Positions 24,964 through 36,500 of a stretch of DNA of 64,000 bases are shown piece by piece. The position numbers and the translations under genes were made by a program. The notes beneath the pieces were generated by a model. The model was not told the origin of the DNA. It was given only the letters and a program-made list of their open reading frames with translations, and searched no databases. Source of the stretch: Acanthochlamys bracteata (taxonomy: Eukaryota; Streptophyta; Magnoliopsida; Pandanales; Velloziaceae); the NCBI GenBank assembly GCA_019914995.1, contig CM034137.1, positions 4,739,155-4,803,154 on the forward strand. Reading direction: 5' to 3'. Each line of letters opens with the position of its first letter. Within the stretch, counting starts at the first letter, position 1.

Positions 24964-27485
24964 ATGTCTGGTGTTGGTTCTAATCCATCTTCGGAATCTG
25001 CCACACAGTCTTCAACAATTCTAACAACTCAAACTTCTTCTTCAAGAGGAAAAAACAATCTTGCCTGGAATCATTATAGACTGGGTGAAATTGGCAGTAG
25101 TGATAACAAGAAAAAACAATTGATATGTAGCTATTGTTCAAGAGCATTTGCTGGAGGTGGCATTAACCGATTCAAACAACATTTAGCCGGAGTTAAAGGA
25201 GATGTTGGCGTTCAGATGAAGTTACACATTGATGACTTCGCTTCCAAAAAGAGAAGACATCAAGAAATGCTCGACGAACAAAATCCATTTAGCGAACGCC
25301 ACAAGGAATATGAGGAGCAGGCTTATAACACATTCAGCGAGGGTGGAGATATGCTACGAGATCAAAGCACATCAACAGAAACTGGAGAGGGTCATTTAAG
25401 AAGAGAAATGCATGCAAAAGAAAAAGAGGTAATCCCTATACATTCTTATTTTATGCCGAGAACCACTCCCAATGTACAACCCACTTTGAAGAGTATATTG
25501 CAAAATAAAGAGGCTATGGAAAGATATGCGATTGTCATATCGAAATGGATAATTTGTGCATGCATATCTTTTAATGCCGTTAACTCTATTTATTTTCAAC
25601 CTATGGTAGATGCTATTGCCAGTATGGGTGCAGGTTACAAAGCTCCCCGTTATCACACATTTAGAAATTTTTTGTTGAAAAAAAATGTAGTGGAGGCGAG
25701 GCTCTATGTTGAGAGTTATCGTGATGTATGGAAGAGGACAGGATGCACTATCATGGCTGATGGATGGTCAGATCAAAATAGAAGAACTATTATCAACTTT
25801 TTAGTTTATTGCCCGAAGGGTATTATCTTTCTCAAATCTGTAGATGCATCTGATGCCTCAAAAACTGCTGAGATGTTATACAAACTGTTTAGAGAAGTTG
25901 TCCTATATGTTGGTGCTGAAAATGTGGTTCAATTTGTTACTGATAATGCATCTAACTATGTTCCTGCTGGTAGACTATTGGAGCAAGAGTTTAGAGGTTT
26001 ATTTTGGTCTCCTTGTGCTGCGCATTGTATTAATTTGATGTTTCATGATTTTGGCAAGTTAGATGAAGTTAGCAACTTGGTGACTCATGCATCTAGGATT
26101 ACAAAGTATATTTACAACCACTGTTTTTCTTTACATTTGATAAGAAAGTTTACATGCGGGAGAGAAATACTTAAGCCAGCACCGACTCGCTTTGCTACGA
26201 ATTTTGTTGCTTTGCAAAGTATATTAACTCATAAAAATAGTTTGAGAGCTATGGTTACATATAAAAAATGGACAATTTTAGCGTATGCTAGGGAGAGTAA
26301 AGGAAAGAAATTTATGGATGATGTTCTAACTCCTTCATTTTGGATAGAATGTGCAATTATTGTGAAACTAACTACTCCTTTAGTTCGTGTTCTTCGCATT
26401 ATTGATAGTGATGATAGGCCTTACATGGGGTATTTGTATGAGGCTATTCATAGTGCCAAAGCTAAAATATTGAACAGATTCAAGAGAAATAACGAAAAAG
26501 TTGCACCATATTTGAATATTATTAGTAATAGGTGGGATCATCAGTTAGGTAGGACTTTATATGCAGCTGGTTATTGGCTCAATCCTAAGTATCAATATGA
26601 TAGCTCTGTCTATGACAAAAATTGTTCCACTACTTGGGGGATTCTAGATGTTATAGAAAAGTATGCTCATGGAGATTTTGAGTTAATCAGTAAGTTGACT
26701 GGTGAGTTAAAGCTCTTTAGAAATGCCCAAGGAGACTTTGGACGTATTTCTGCCATAATTAATCATCAACGAATGGCTCCAGGTAGTCTTGATTATTAAT
26801 TATATGGTTACTTGATTTGTATATTATTTTTGCTCTCTAAAACTTTTATATTCTTGTAGATGAATGGTGGCTATTATATGAAAACAGTGCTAAGCATCTC
26901 CAAAACTTGGCTATTCGTGTGTTAAGCAAAACATGTAGTTCCTCAGGTTGTGAGAAAAACTAGAGCATATTCACTCCAAAAAAAGAAATAGATTAGAGCA
27001 TCAACGGATTAACAATCTTGTGTATGTTCATTGTAACTTGAGATTAAGACAGAGGTAATATTTATTCTATATATTTTATTGTTAATTTTTATTGTTTATA
27101 ATTTCATATTTTCAAATGTTTTTTTAATGAATCGTGAATGCAAATTAGGAATTATTTCAAGGGTCGAAACTATGACCCTATAGATGTTGAATAATTTGGT
27201 GACAATGTTGATTGGACAACTATGGAAGAACCTCTACTTTTAACGAATAAAGAGTTAGAAGCTTTTTATAAACAATTGGAAGAATGGTCAATTCAAGAGA
27301 AACCTACTGATAGTAGCTGTTTTTCATTTTATTTTCATTAATAATGTTATATTGTGAATTTAAGAATCTAACTTTTGAAATGTAATTATTTTGTAGATAT
27401 TGAATTGAACCTTGATGATCTTGATGTGGATGATGAAGATGAAGATCAAGAAGATAATGAAGAGGGACTACCTCATGGTATGTAA
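24964..27485 (+). pseudogene. hAT transposase gene, C-terminal exons damaged
   Basis: Exon 1 (24964-26782) opens with ATG and encodes about 606 residues: a Ser/Thr-rich tail, a BED zinc finger (residues about 35-75; CSYC, then FKQHLAG), an acidic linker, the DUF659 part of the hAT catalytic core (MADGWSD near residue 260, VTDNASNY near 325, SPCAAHCINLM near 350) and the following helical region to MAP. An intron with GTAGTC and TTGTAG ends (26783-26859) follows; reading through it would add eight false codons before a stop. Exon 2 (26860-27054) begins DEWWLLYENS and carries the dimerisation motif NLAIRVLSKTCSSSGCEKN, but a TAG replaces the expected Trp codon and a short indel follows. Exon 3 (27149 to about 27320) reads GRNYDPIDVE then a TAA. 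Exon 4 (27397-27485) is acidic and ends in TAA. The catalytic part could be translated, but a full dimerising transposase could not. Confidence 0.88.
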
Positions 27486-27589
27486 GATAATTCTGTTTGC
27501 TATTATTTATATATTCTAGGAGCTAAGTATTATTCTGTATTCTGTTTGCTATTGATTAACTAGTTTGCTGGCATATTTGTTGGAAATTT

Positions 27590-28560
27590 TTTACTGGCAG
27601 TGGCTTAGTGGTTTGTTTTGAAATTTTTTTTCTTGCTGCCAGCATAGGTTTTTTTCTTGCTGGGCAGTGGCTTACTAGTTTGTTGTGTATTTCTTTTCTT
27701 GCTTGGTAGTATGGTTTACTGGTTTGCTGATTTGTTTGGTTTTTTTCGTTACTGGCAAGTATGGTTTACTGGCTTATTATAGGTTTTTTTTCTTACTTAC
27801 TTGTTGCCAAAGTGGATTTGAGAGCATAATATTTAGTTATTTACAACACTTAAAGACTTAAATGTACAGATTAAAGTGAGTGATTTTATAGAAACATAAG
27901 TTATGTTTCTCTTCTGTGTGTGATATGTACTTGTCAAAGCTTGACATGCAATTTTATATTTTTTTTCTTGCTGTCAGCATAAGGTTTCTAAAGTTTTTTT
28001 GATCTGGTTAGCAGCATAGCAGTCTTTGATAGTTGTATGTGGAATTTTTTCTTATTGCCAGCATAGAGTTTTTTTTTTGCTGGGCAGTGGCTTACTGGTT
28101 TGTTGTGTAATTTTTTTCTTGCTTGTCAGTATAGCTTACTGGTTTGCTGGTTTGTTTGGTTTTTTTGTTACTGGCCAGTATGTCTTACTGGCTTATTATA
28201 GGTTTTTTTTCTTACTAGCTTGCTGCCAAAGTGAATTTGGGAGCATAATATTTAGTTATTTACAGCACATAAAGACTTAAGTGTAGAGACTAGAGTGAGT
28301 GATTTTTATAGAGACATATAGTTCTGTTGTTATGTGTGATATGTACCTGCCAAGGCTTGATAGGCAATTTTATATTTTTTTCTTGCTGTCAGCATAAAGT
28401 TTCTATGATTCTTTTAATCTGGTGTAGCAGCATCGCAGTCTTGTATAATTGTATGTGGAATTTTTTCTTACTGCCAGCATAGGTTAGGGCTTTCTAAATA
28501 TTTTTTTATGTAGTATAAGCACTAGTTTGTCAGACTAAAATATTTTTCTTGCTGCCAGCA
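27590..28560. repeat. Tandem repeat, about 417 bp period, inside the hAT element
   Basis: The phrase CTT(G/A)(C/T)TGCCAGCAT recurs at 27632, 28051 and 28467 (spacings 419 and 416). Each is followed by a Ttract-rich GGGCAGTGGCTTACTGGTTT region and, in two units, by GAGCATAATATTTAGTTATTTACA. Shorter related TTTCTTGCTGCCAGCAT phrases continue to about 28870. It lies downstream of the transposase coding exons and shows no protein frame. Confidence 0.8.
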
Positions 28561-29530
28561 TAAGGTTTTTTTCTTGCTGGATAGTGGATTATTGGTTTGC
28601 TAGGCAGTGGCTTATAGCCTTATTGGCTTACCAATATAGTTATAGTATGTCATTCTTGTATGTGAAATATTTTTTCTTACTATCTGGCCCAGCATAGAAC
28701 TTTATGTATTATTTTTTATTTAGTATTAAATACTAATATGGCACTTATATGTGGAATATTTTTTCTTACTGCCAAACAGAAAACATAAACAGAAATTGGA
28801 ATGTAAAAATTTCTTGCACTAGTTTGGCACTTGTATGCTTTGTTCTACCTGCCAGACCCAACATAGGTTTTCCTTATATGTGAAATATCTTTATGTAGAT
28901 AAGCACTACTATGGCATTGAATTGCTGGCAACAAAAAAGAATTGATTTTCTTTACAGACAGAAGTGAAACAAATCCTTCATTCCTTTGTTTCCTGCATGT
29001 TATAACATAATTAATTTTTCCTCTACAAATTTGGATTACTACTGACTTCTTTGTCTTGATGAATGATTAATGTTTCTTGCATGTGTGTTATAACATTGCA
29101 GTGTAGTAGTAGGGGATTCTTGAACGCACTGATAGAGTTGAAGCCTTGAATTGAAGGTATTTCCTTTACCCTCATGCACAGCTGAAGCTTTGAAGAATAA
29201 TTTATATCTCTCAGCAAAACTGCAAAGCTCTAAATGTTGTTAGAAACTTAGAAATTGAGAGGTTAATGCTGTTTGGATGTTAATGATGAATGTTTTGCTT
29301 TTCAGTTGGTATTAACTATATTATGTTGAAGCTAGAAGCCTAGAAGTTCCAAGTTTATGTAACATTCATAGTTAAGTTGAAATTTGAAAATTAGATGCTG
29401 ATATGTTTGTCTTTTTGATAAAGAGTTTTTGCTGTGTGCTCAATAATGCTACCTGTGCTGTTGTTTGGAGTTTGGACAGACTAGAGTGGCCTCAGTGGTG
29501 TAGTCATTACTCAGTAGAATCAAGTGTTGT

Positions 29531-29567
29531 TTGACCTGGCGGGTCAACTGTTGACCCGCCAGGTCAA
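29531..29567. repeat. Perfect subterminal palindrome, 17-bp arms
   Basis: TTGACCTGGCGGGTCAA, a CTG loop, then its exact complement, 60 bp from the right end of the hAT element. The arms hold the GGGTCAA/TTGACCC word that is repeated in both element ends, as expected of transposase-binding subterminal repeats. Confidence 0.9.
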
Positions 29568-29626
29568 CCCGTGACTCGTTGACCCGGATGATATTCCGAG
29601 TCAACGTTCGGATTTTTACAACTTTG

Positions 29627-29634
29627 ACTAGTAG
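29627..29634. repeat. 8-bp target-site duplication, right copy
   Basis: ACTAGTAG, identical to the copy at 24331-24338. Confidence 0.9.
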
Positions 29635-30358
29635 AGGGTCAATGGAGTTATTTGACTCTCTAGTTTAACTTCATTTTTATTTTCTTTAAATTTGTATATT
29701 TAAGAAGTTTTATAGTATTATAATGGAGTTATTTTGCTCTCTATTTCAATTTTATTTTTATTTTTGTTCTAACTTTTATATTTAAGAAAATTTTTTATAT
29801 TTTAAAATTTTTAAATTTAAAATATATACAAAATATGTTACTAAGTTCTTAAGTCATGTTATGAATGTGGCGAACAGCTCAGTTATTTCTTCAATCCTGA
29901 GAATTAATTTAGTACGGATTTAACAACTTATTTCCAGACTAAAGCTGCATATGAAGAGCTGTTAGGATGAACTTTAGTTTATAAATTTAAAAATTAAAAA
30001 TATTTAATAAAAATATAATTATATATTAATAGAAAATTTTAAAATTAAATTAAAAAAATTAACTATAAATTTATATTAAATTTTTTTTTATTTTATATTA
30101 AAAATAAATTTAAAAAAAGTGAAGTTTGTGGTGTAAAGAAACACAACCCAAGTCTTTCCCGAGTGATGTGCATGTTTCGCATTGCATTTCAAAATAATTT
30201 TTATTTTTAATAAATTTTTTGAATTAAAAGTTTTCTAAAAATTTAAAATAAATTATACATTATAAATTTTTTTTATATAAGATTTTATTGTTTTATATAA
30301 AATAAATTTAAAATTTTTAAAAATCATTATTTAAATAATTTTAAAACGACCCCACATG
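29635..30358. other. AT-rich intergenic DNA
   Basis: A segment near 29645-29720 is repeated imperfectly near 29735-29790 (TGGAGTTATTT(G/T)(A/G)CTCTCTA). From 29935 to 30350 the sequence is extremely AT-rich and resembles the interiors of the small Tourist-like elements at 40.4 and 53.1 kb. No gene. Confidence 0.45.
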
Positions 30359-30363
30359 TAAGA

Positions 30364-32073
30364 TGGTGTGGCTAAAATCACTAAGAAAACTTAGATATTC
30401 TATCCTAGTTGATCCCGCAAGTGCACGGTTGTCGCCTATCGTATAGCAAATAACAGGTTCGATCCACAGGGACTGATGCTAACTCTAACTCAAAACTAAT
30501 CTCATAAAATATGTAATAGAATGGAGATTTTTTAATTAAACTACAAATATGTATGAAAATAAAATAGTAATAATAATAAAAATAAAATTTTTAGAAACAG
30601 AGGAGATAAGATAACTGGAATTTCAGAATCCGCCACTAGTGTCTATTGTTTGAGTCTTTAATCAAGTGTGAGTTTTATTATTGACTAATGTGAAGATTTC
30701 GTACCTAATACTTTGGTCTAGTCCTTAGGTCAGATTTTAATTATGATCATAACTTTGGTCCAGTTTAGAATCACCTATCTCTTATTTATTCTAACTTTGG
30801 TCCAGTACAGAATTAAACAAGAGATGCATTAAGAATTGCGAAATCAGAAATCATGCAATCATATTCTCTTTGGTCCAGAAAACACTAATCACAGTTATTA
30901 ATCCTAAACTCTTTTATTATGTTTCGATTGGTCCTCGCAAACATAATTAGACAAATAATTCAAAGTTCAAACTCAATATTGATCAAGCATTTAAATTCAA
31001 AATCTAAATTTTAATTAATACAAAGATTAACAACTCACAAAATATTCAACAATTATTAATCACAATAATGTTTAAGAATCCAAACAATTTCACTAAGGTT
31101 TCATCCAAAATTTCAGTCAAGATGTTTAGCTACCCATAGAAATAATACAAGCAATAAAATTCATTGAGATAAATAGGAAAAAGAAAGAAAATCAAATCTG
31201 GTTGGTTGTTGCTTTGACCGCCGTCAAGCTCTGTCCCCTTCCTCGGCCTTTTCTTTCCTCTCCTTTCTTCCTCTCTTTTCTTTTTCTGGTTTCTTTCCCC
31301 TCCTTCTTGCTATCTGCCGCTATAGGTGCAAAAACGGATGGGCCGGGCTGGCCCGGCCTGGGTAAAGCGCCCGGCCCGGTTTCAATTCTCACGACCCGGC
31401 CCGGTCCATTTACCCGATTTATATTATAATTTTATATAAAAAATAGAAATTAAAAATTATTTTTAAGATAAAATAAAAAAATAAATATTTTTTATTTTTA
31501 AAATTTATTTTTTAGTAATATAAAAATATTTTTAATTAAAATTTGACTTGGTCAACGGTCCATATTGACCGGTCAACGTTGAACAGTAACCGGGCATGCG
31601 GGCCAACCTAATCGGCCCGTCCTACCCGTTAGATCGGGCCGGGCCGGTCATATCACTGTTCACCGGGCCGGGCAGGCCCGTTTGGCCCGGCCCATTTTTA
31701 CATCTCTATCTGCCGCCGCCAACAATAAGAAATTCCTTCTCTTCTTCACCTGCAGCCGCTTAGAAAAACTTTTTTTTCTTCACGTGGGGATGAGGGAGGA
31801 GATTAGGGCTTTCATTGGCTCACGTAGGAGCATTTATTGATGTTGGGCCTAATAAATAGCAAAGCACATATGACTTAATTATTTATATTTTCTTTGCTGC
31901 TCCAAATCTTCACTCTTTGCCTTTAGTCTCATCAGCTCTTCTACATTTGTTCAACTTGTCTTCTTATCTAACATCCAAAAAAATGTAAGAAAATTTTAGC
32001 TCATTAATAAATAAATCAATATATAATCATGACCAAAATATTATTTATAAAGCATATAATTATATCTTTATCA
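30364..32073 (-). repeat. Athila 3' LTR, containing a nested hAT MITE
   Basis: 1710 bp, of which 388 bp plus an 8-bp duplication is a later insertion. The rest aligns throughout with 39014-40284. Confidence 0.93.
31321..31708. mobile_element. 388-bp hAT-type MITE nested in the Athila 3' LTR
   Basis: Flanked by the exact 8-bp duplication TCTGCCGC (31313-31320 and 31709-31716); the empty site is visible in the other LTR near 39921. Ends are TATAGGTGCAAAAA and, complemented, TAGAGATGTAAAAATGGGCC. Both ends are rich in GGGCCGGGCC words and the centre is AT-rich. No coding capacity. Confidence 0.93.
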
Positions 32074-32090
32074 AATACCTCCAAACTTAA
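32074..32090 (-). other. Athila polypurine tract
   Basis: On the minus strand TTAAGTTTGGAGGTATT directly precedes the 3' LTR, close to the Athila consensus tract. Confidence 0.8.
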
Positions 32091-33500
32091 ACTTTTGCTA
32101 GTGCTCGAGCAAAATAATTAAAATGCATACCAAACTTCAACAATTATTCTCATAGAACTCATTTTTACGCAAAGCTTAATCAATCATAAATCATAAAGAA
32201 TATTCTAAGCCTAATGCTCAAGTCAACACCATCTACAAACTCCCATAAATGCGTTGTATGACAAGCAAATCAACTCAATCCTCGCATTCAAAGAACACGT
32301 GCAACATACTAGAAGAAAGTTTAGAGTTCAAAGTCCATAAGTTCGTTAAGAAATCATCTCTCCACTGCTCATACAATTGTTAGAGAGTCACAAAGTTATT
32401 TCAAAGGTTGTAATGAATCAAATTTAGGAAATAGTTAAAACACAAAGAAGTCAAGAGTATTTTTAAGAAAAGAACATTGTATACTCAAGCATTGGCCCAA
32501 TTTTATGGCTCTTTTATTTTTATTAAATTGCTCTTTCTTTAACCTTGCATTTTACAAGGTATACTCGAGCTTTTTTTTTTTGCTCTTTCTTTACCCTTGT
32601 ACTTTTGGATGACTCTTTAACAGCTCTGTCTCTCAACTATCCCTAACAATTGAAAATAAAACAATACAACACAAGAAAATATTAAGATCAACTCTAAGCC
32701 TCGTATTGCATGGTGATAGATATCGTCACTTGTTACGGATTATGAAGTCAAAATGCTCTATAAAGTGTATTCAATTGCACTGTCTAGAATAGCAAAAGAA
32801 TTTTATCAACTCACTTATACACAACACTATTCAAAAGAAGAAAATAGACTTAGCTCACAAGAACATTAGACAAACAAACTCAATATTAATTATGATCTCA
32901 AAAGCTATGCTAGAAAAAGAGTTCAAATTCATCATTGAAAAAAAAAAAAAATTGAAAGAAAGGCTATCAATTAGAATGTTTATCATTGCACAAGATTTGA
33001 CTTTCTATCTCCCCCAAGCTTACATCTAACATTGTCCTCAATGTTCAATGAATAGAATAATCAAGAATTAATGTAAAAATGAAAGAATGTAAGACTTAGG
33101 TCGTAAGAAAGACTCCCCTGATTGTGTTTGCATGATTTGTATCTTCTTGAGCTCACTCCTCTTTATAAACCTGCTACCTACATGTTTGCTTTTGAATAGA
33201 ATCTGCAGCTTCAGTCACCACCCATGCAGCAACAATATAGCTTTTTCTTTGTTGTCCAGCAGTCTGAGCTTTCCTCTATTCCATTTGCTTTTGGATGTTG
33301 TTCTTGCTGCCAGAATTTTTGAGTCATCCTTAATTCCCGTAGCTATCATCTATAAGAATTATTTCCTTCTAAACACCTTCTCCCGAAAAGCCAATCCTAA
33401 ATAGAACAAGAATAAAACTACAACTAAATTCAAATCACTAAAATTTTTGGGTTGCCTCCCAAATAGCGCTAAGTTTAACGTCTTCAGTCAGACGGAAGCA
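32091..33500 (-). other. Athila 3' internal region without recognised gene
   Basis: 1.4 kb between integrase and the polypurine tract. Where many Athila elements carry an env-like frame, only short frames occur here, the longest about 90 codons on the opposite strand. Confidence 0.6.
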
Positions 33501-33504
33501 TTTT

Positions 33505-36500
33505 CTAGAGATAAATGGGATCTAACAACTTAAAAGTTGCTTCATCATTTATATAGAAAGTAGTTTCTAGATATGGTTTCAAACGATGCCCATTAACTTT
33601 GAATTGCATTCCAGATTGTAAATCCCTAATTTCTACAGCTCCATGAGGAAAAACTTCAATAACCTCGTAGGGTCTATACCATCTAGATTTAAGCTTTCCT
33701 GAAAAAAGCTTCAATCTTGAATTATATAACAAGACCTTTTGCCCACATTCAAATGATTTTCTTAATAATGCCTTATCATGCAATGCTTTGGTTCTATCCT
33801 TATAAATCTTAGCATTCTCATATGCCTCATTTCGAATTTCTTCTAGCTCATTTAATTGTAATTTTCTAACGTTTCCAGCTTCTTGAAGGTCAAAGTTGAG
33901 TTTTTTAATGGCCCAATAAGCTTTATGTTCTAACTCAACAGGGAGGTGACAAGCTTTTCCATAGACCAAACGATAAGGAGACATTCCTATAGGAGTTTTG
34001 TAAGCTGTTCTATAAGCCCACAAAGTATCATTAAGTTTTAAGGCCCAGTCTTTCCTATTCGATTGTACAGTTTTTTCCAAGATATGCTTAATCTCCCTAT
34101 TTAACACTTCTACTTGACCACTAGTTTGAGGGTGATAAGGCGTAGCAACTTTATGAGTTATATTATATTTCTTCATCAAGGCTTCAAATGGCTTATTACA
34201 AAAATGAGATCCCCCATCACTAATTATAGCTCTAGGTGTACCAAAACGTGAAAAGATAAAATCTTTCAAAAATTTCAGCACTACCTTATGGTCATTAGAT
34301 CTACAAGCTGTAGCTTCAATCCATTTGGAAACATAGTCAACTGCAACTAAGATATAGAGATAGCCAAAAGAAATAGGAAAAAGTCCCATGAAATCTATTC
34401 CCCAAATATCAAACAATTTAATCACTAAAATATTAGTAAGAGGCATTTGATTCCTAAAAGAAATATTTCCCATTCTTTGACACCTATCACAAGATTTACA
34501 AAAATTATAAGCATCTTTAAACAAAGTTGGCCAAAGAATCCACTCTGTAATACTTTTGCTGCAGTTTTCTTAGCTCCAAAATGTCCTCCACATGCATAAG
34601 AATGACAAAATTTTAGGATACTTAGAAACTCACTCTTTGGAACACATCTCCTAATAATTTGATCAGAACAATGTTTGAACAAGTAAGGATCATCCCAAAA
34701 ATAATACTTAGCATCAGCTTGCAACTTTTTCTGCTCTTGTCTAGATTTGTCCTTAGGCAACATATTGGTGACCAAATAATTTACTATATCAGCATACCAA
34801 GGTACAACTTCAATAGTGAATAGTTGCTCATCAGGAAACCTCTCAGATAGTGGCATATGCATTCCTAAGTTATTACCTTCATAGGATAATCGAGACAAAT
34901 GGTCAGCTACAACATTTTCTGCTCCTTTCTTATCTCTAATCTCTATATCAAACTCTTGCAACAATAGAATCCACCTCATCAATCTAGGCTTAGCATCTTT
35001 CTTAGTCATAAGATATCTAATTGCTGCATGATCTGAAAAAATTATTATCTTGGAGCCAATCAAATACGACCTAAACTTCTCTAAAGCAAATACCACAGCT
35101 AGAAACTCCTTTTCAGTAGTGTAATAATTTACTTGAGCTTCATTAAGTGTGCGGCTTGCATAATATATGGCATGCAGTCGTTTATTCACTCTTTGCCCTA
35201 ACACAACTCCTATAGCATAATCAGAGGCATCATACATGATTTCAAAGGGCAAATTCCAATCAGGGGGCATTACAATGGGAGCTGTTGTGAGTTTAGCCTT
35301 AAGTAACTTGAACGCATTCAAACAATCTTGATTAAAATCAAAGTCCGTGTCCTTTGCTAACAAATTACATAAAGGTCTAGTGATTTTGGAAAAATCTTGA
35401 ATAAATCTTCTATAAAAGCCAGCATGTCCCAAAAAAGACCTAACTTCTTTCACATTGGTAGGAGGTGGAAGATTTGAAATAATATCAATCTTCGCCTTAT
35501 CCACCTCTATACCCTCTTGGGAGATAATATGTCCAAGAACAATGCCTCTCCGAACCATGAAGTGGCACTTCTCCCAATTCAGAACCAAGTTAGTTTCTTG
35601 GCATCTTTTCAACACTAAAGAGAGGTTATCTAAACAATCATCAAAATCGGATCCAAAGACTGAAAAATCATTCATAAATACCTCTATAATCTTTTCTACC
35701 ATGTCGGAAAAGATTGCCATCATGCAACGCTGAAAAGTAGCAGGTGCATTGCATAAACCAAATGGCATGCGTCTATATGCATAAGTTCCATAAAGACAAG
35801 TGAAGGTAGTTTTCTCTTGATCCTCAGGAGCTATAGGAATTTGGTTGTATCCAAAATATCCATCTAAGAAGCAATAGTAACTATGGCCAGCTAATATCTC
35901 AAGCATTTGATCAATAAATAGTAAAGGAAAATGGTCTTTTCTTGTGGCACTATTAAGCTTTCTATAATCAATACAAACCCGCCAGCCAGTCACTAATCTT
36001 GTGGGCACTAACTCATTACTATCATTTTTTACCACTGTAACCCCAGACTTATTTGGTACCACATATATAGGACTCACCCATTTCGAGTTTGAGATAGGAT
36101 AAATAACTCCAACTTCTAAAATTTTCATCACCTCAGTTTTTACTACTTCTTTCATGTTGGGATTAAGTCTCCTTTGAGCATCACGATGAGGTTTAGCATC
36201 ATCTTCTAATAAAATTCGATGCATACACCTAGTAGGACTAATTCCCTTAATGTCAGCTATAGTCCAACCAATCGCAGTCTTATGCTCTCTCAATACTCGA
36301 ACTAATTTTTCTTCTTCTATAGTGTCAAGGTCAGATGCAATAATCACAGGAAGAGTTTCATGATCTTCAAGATATGCATATTTTAGATGAGTAGGTAATG
36401 TTTTCAACTCAATCTTTGGGGCTTCTATAATAGATGGAACCAACTTATTACTTAAAAGTGGTAAAGATTCAAATTTTTGTGGCCTTTTAGAATAAGCAGA

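Larger units (their letters stand above)
24339..29626 (+). mobile_element. hAT superfamily DNA transposon, full length
   Basis: A 5288-bp element bounded by an exact 8-bp target duplication ACTAGTAG (24331-24338 and 29627-29634), the size used by hAT elements. Ends are CATAATTGG at the left and, complemented, CAAAGTTGT at the right. Both subterminal regions are GC-rich with repeated CCGGGTC, GACCCG and TCCGAA words, unlike the AT-rich interior. The element carries a BED-finger/DUF659/hAT-dimerisation transposase gene on the plus strand, then about 2 kb of repetitive non-coding sequence. The exact target duplication suggests fairly recent insertion. Confidence 0.93.

Noticed and set aside
26783-26799. 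Natural end of the long transposase frame
   Set aside because: The last eight codons and stop fall inside a GT-AG intron; the family motif continues in frame in the next exon, so this is not the true C-terminus.
31202-31429. Leu/Ser-rich frame recurring at 39810-40019
   Set aside because: The two copies are the same LTR sequence of the Athila element, so the repeat of the frame is explained by the LTR pair and not by a conserved gene.
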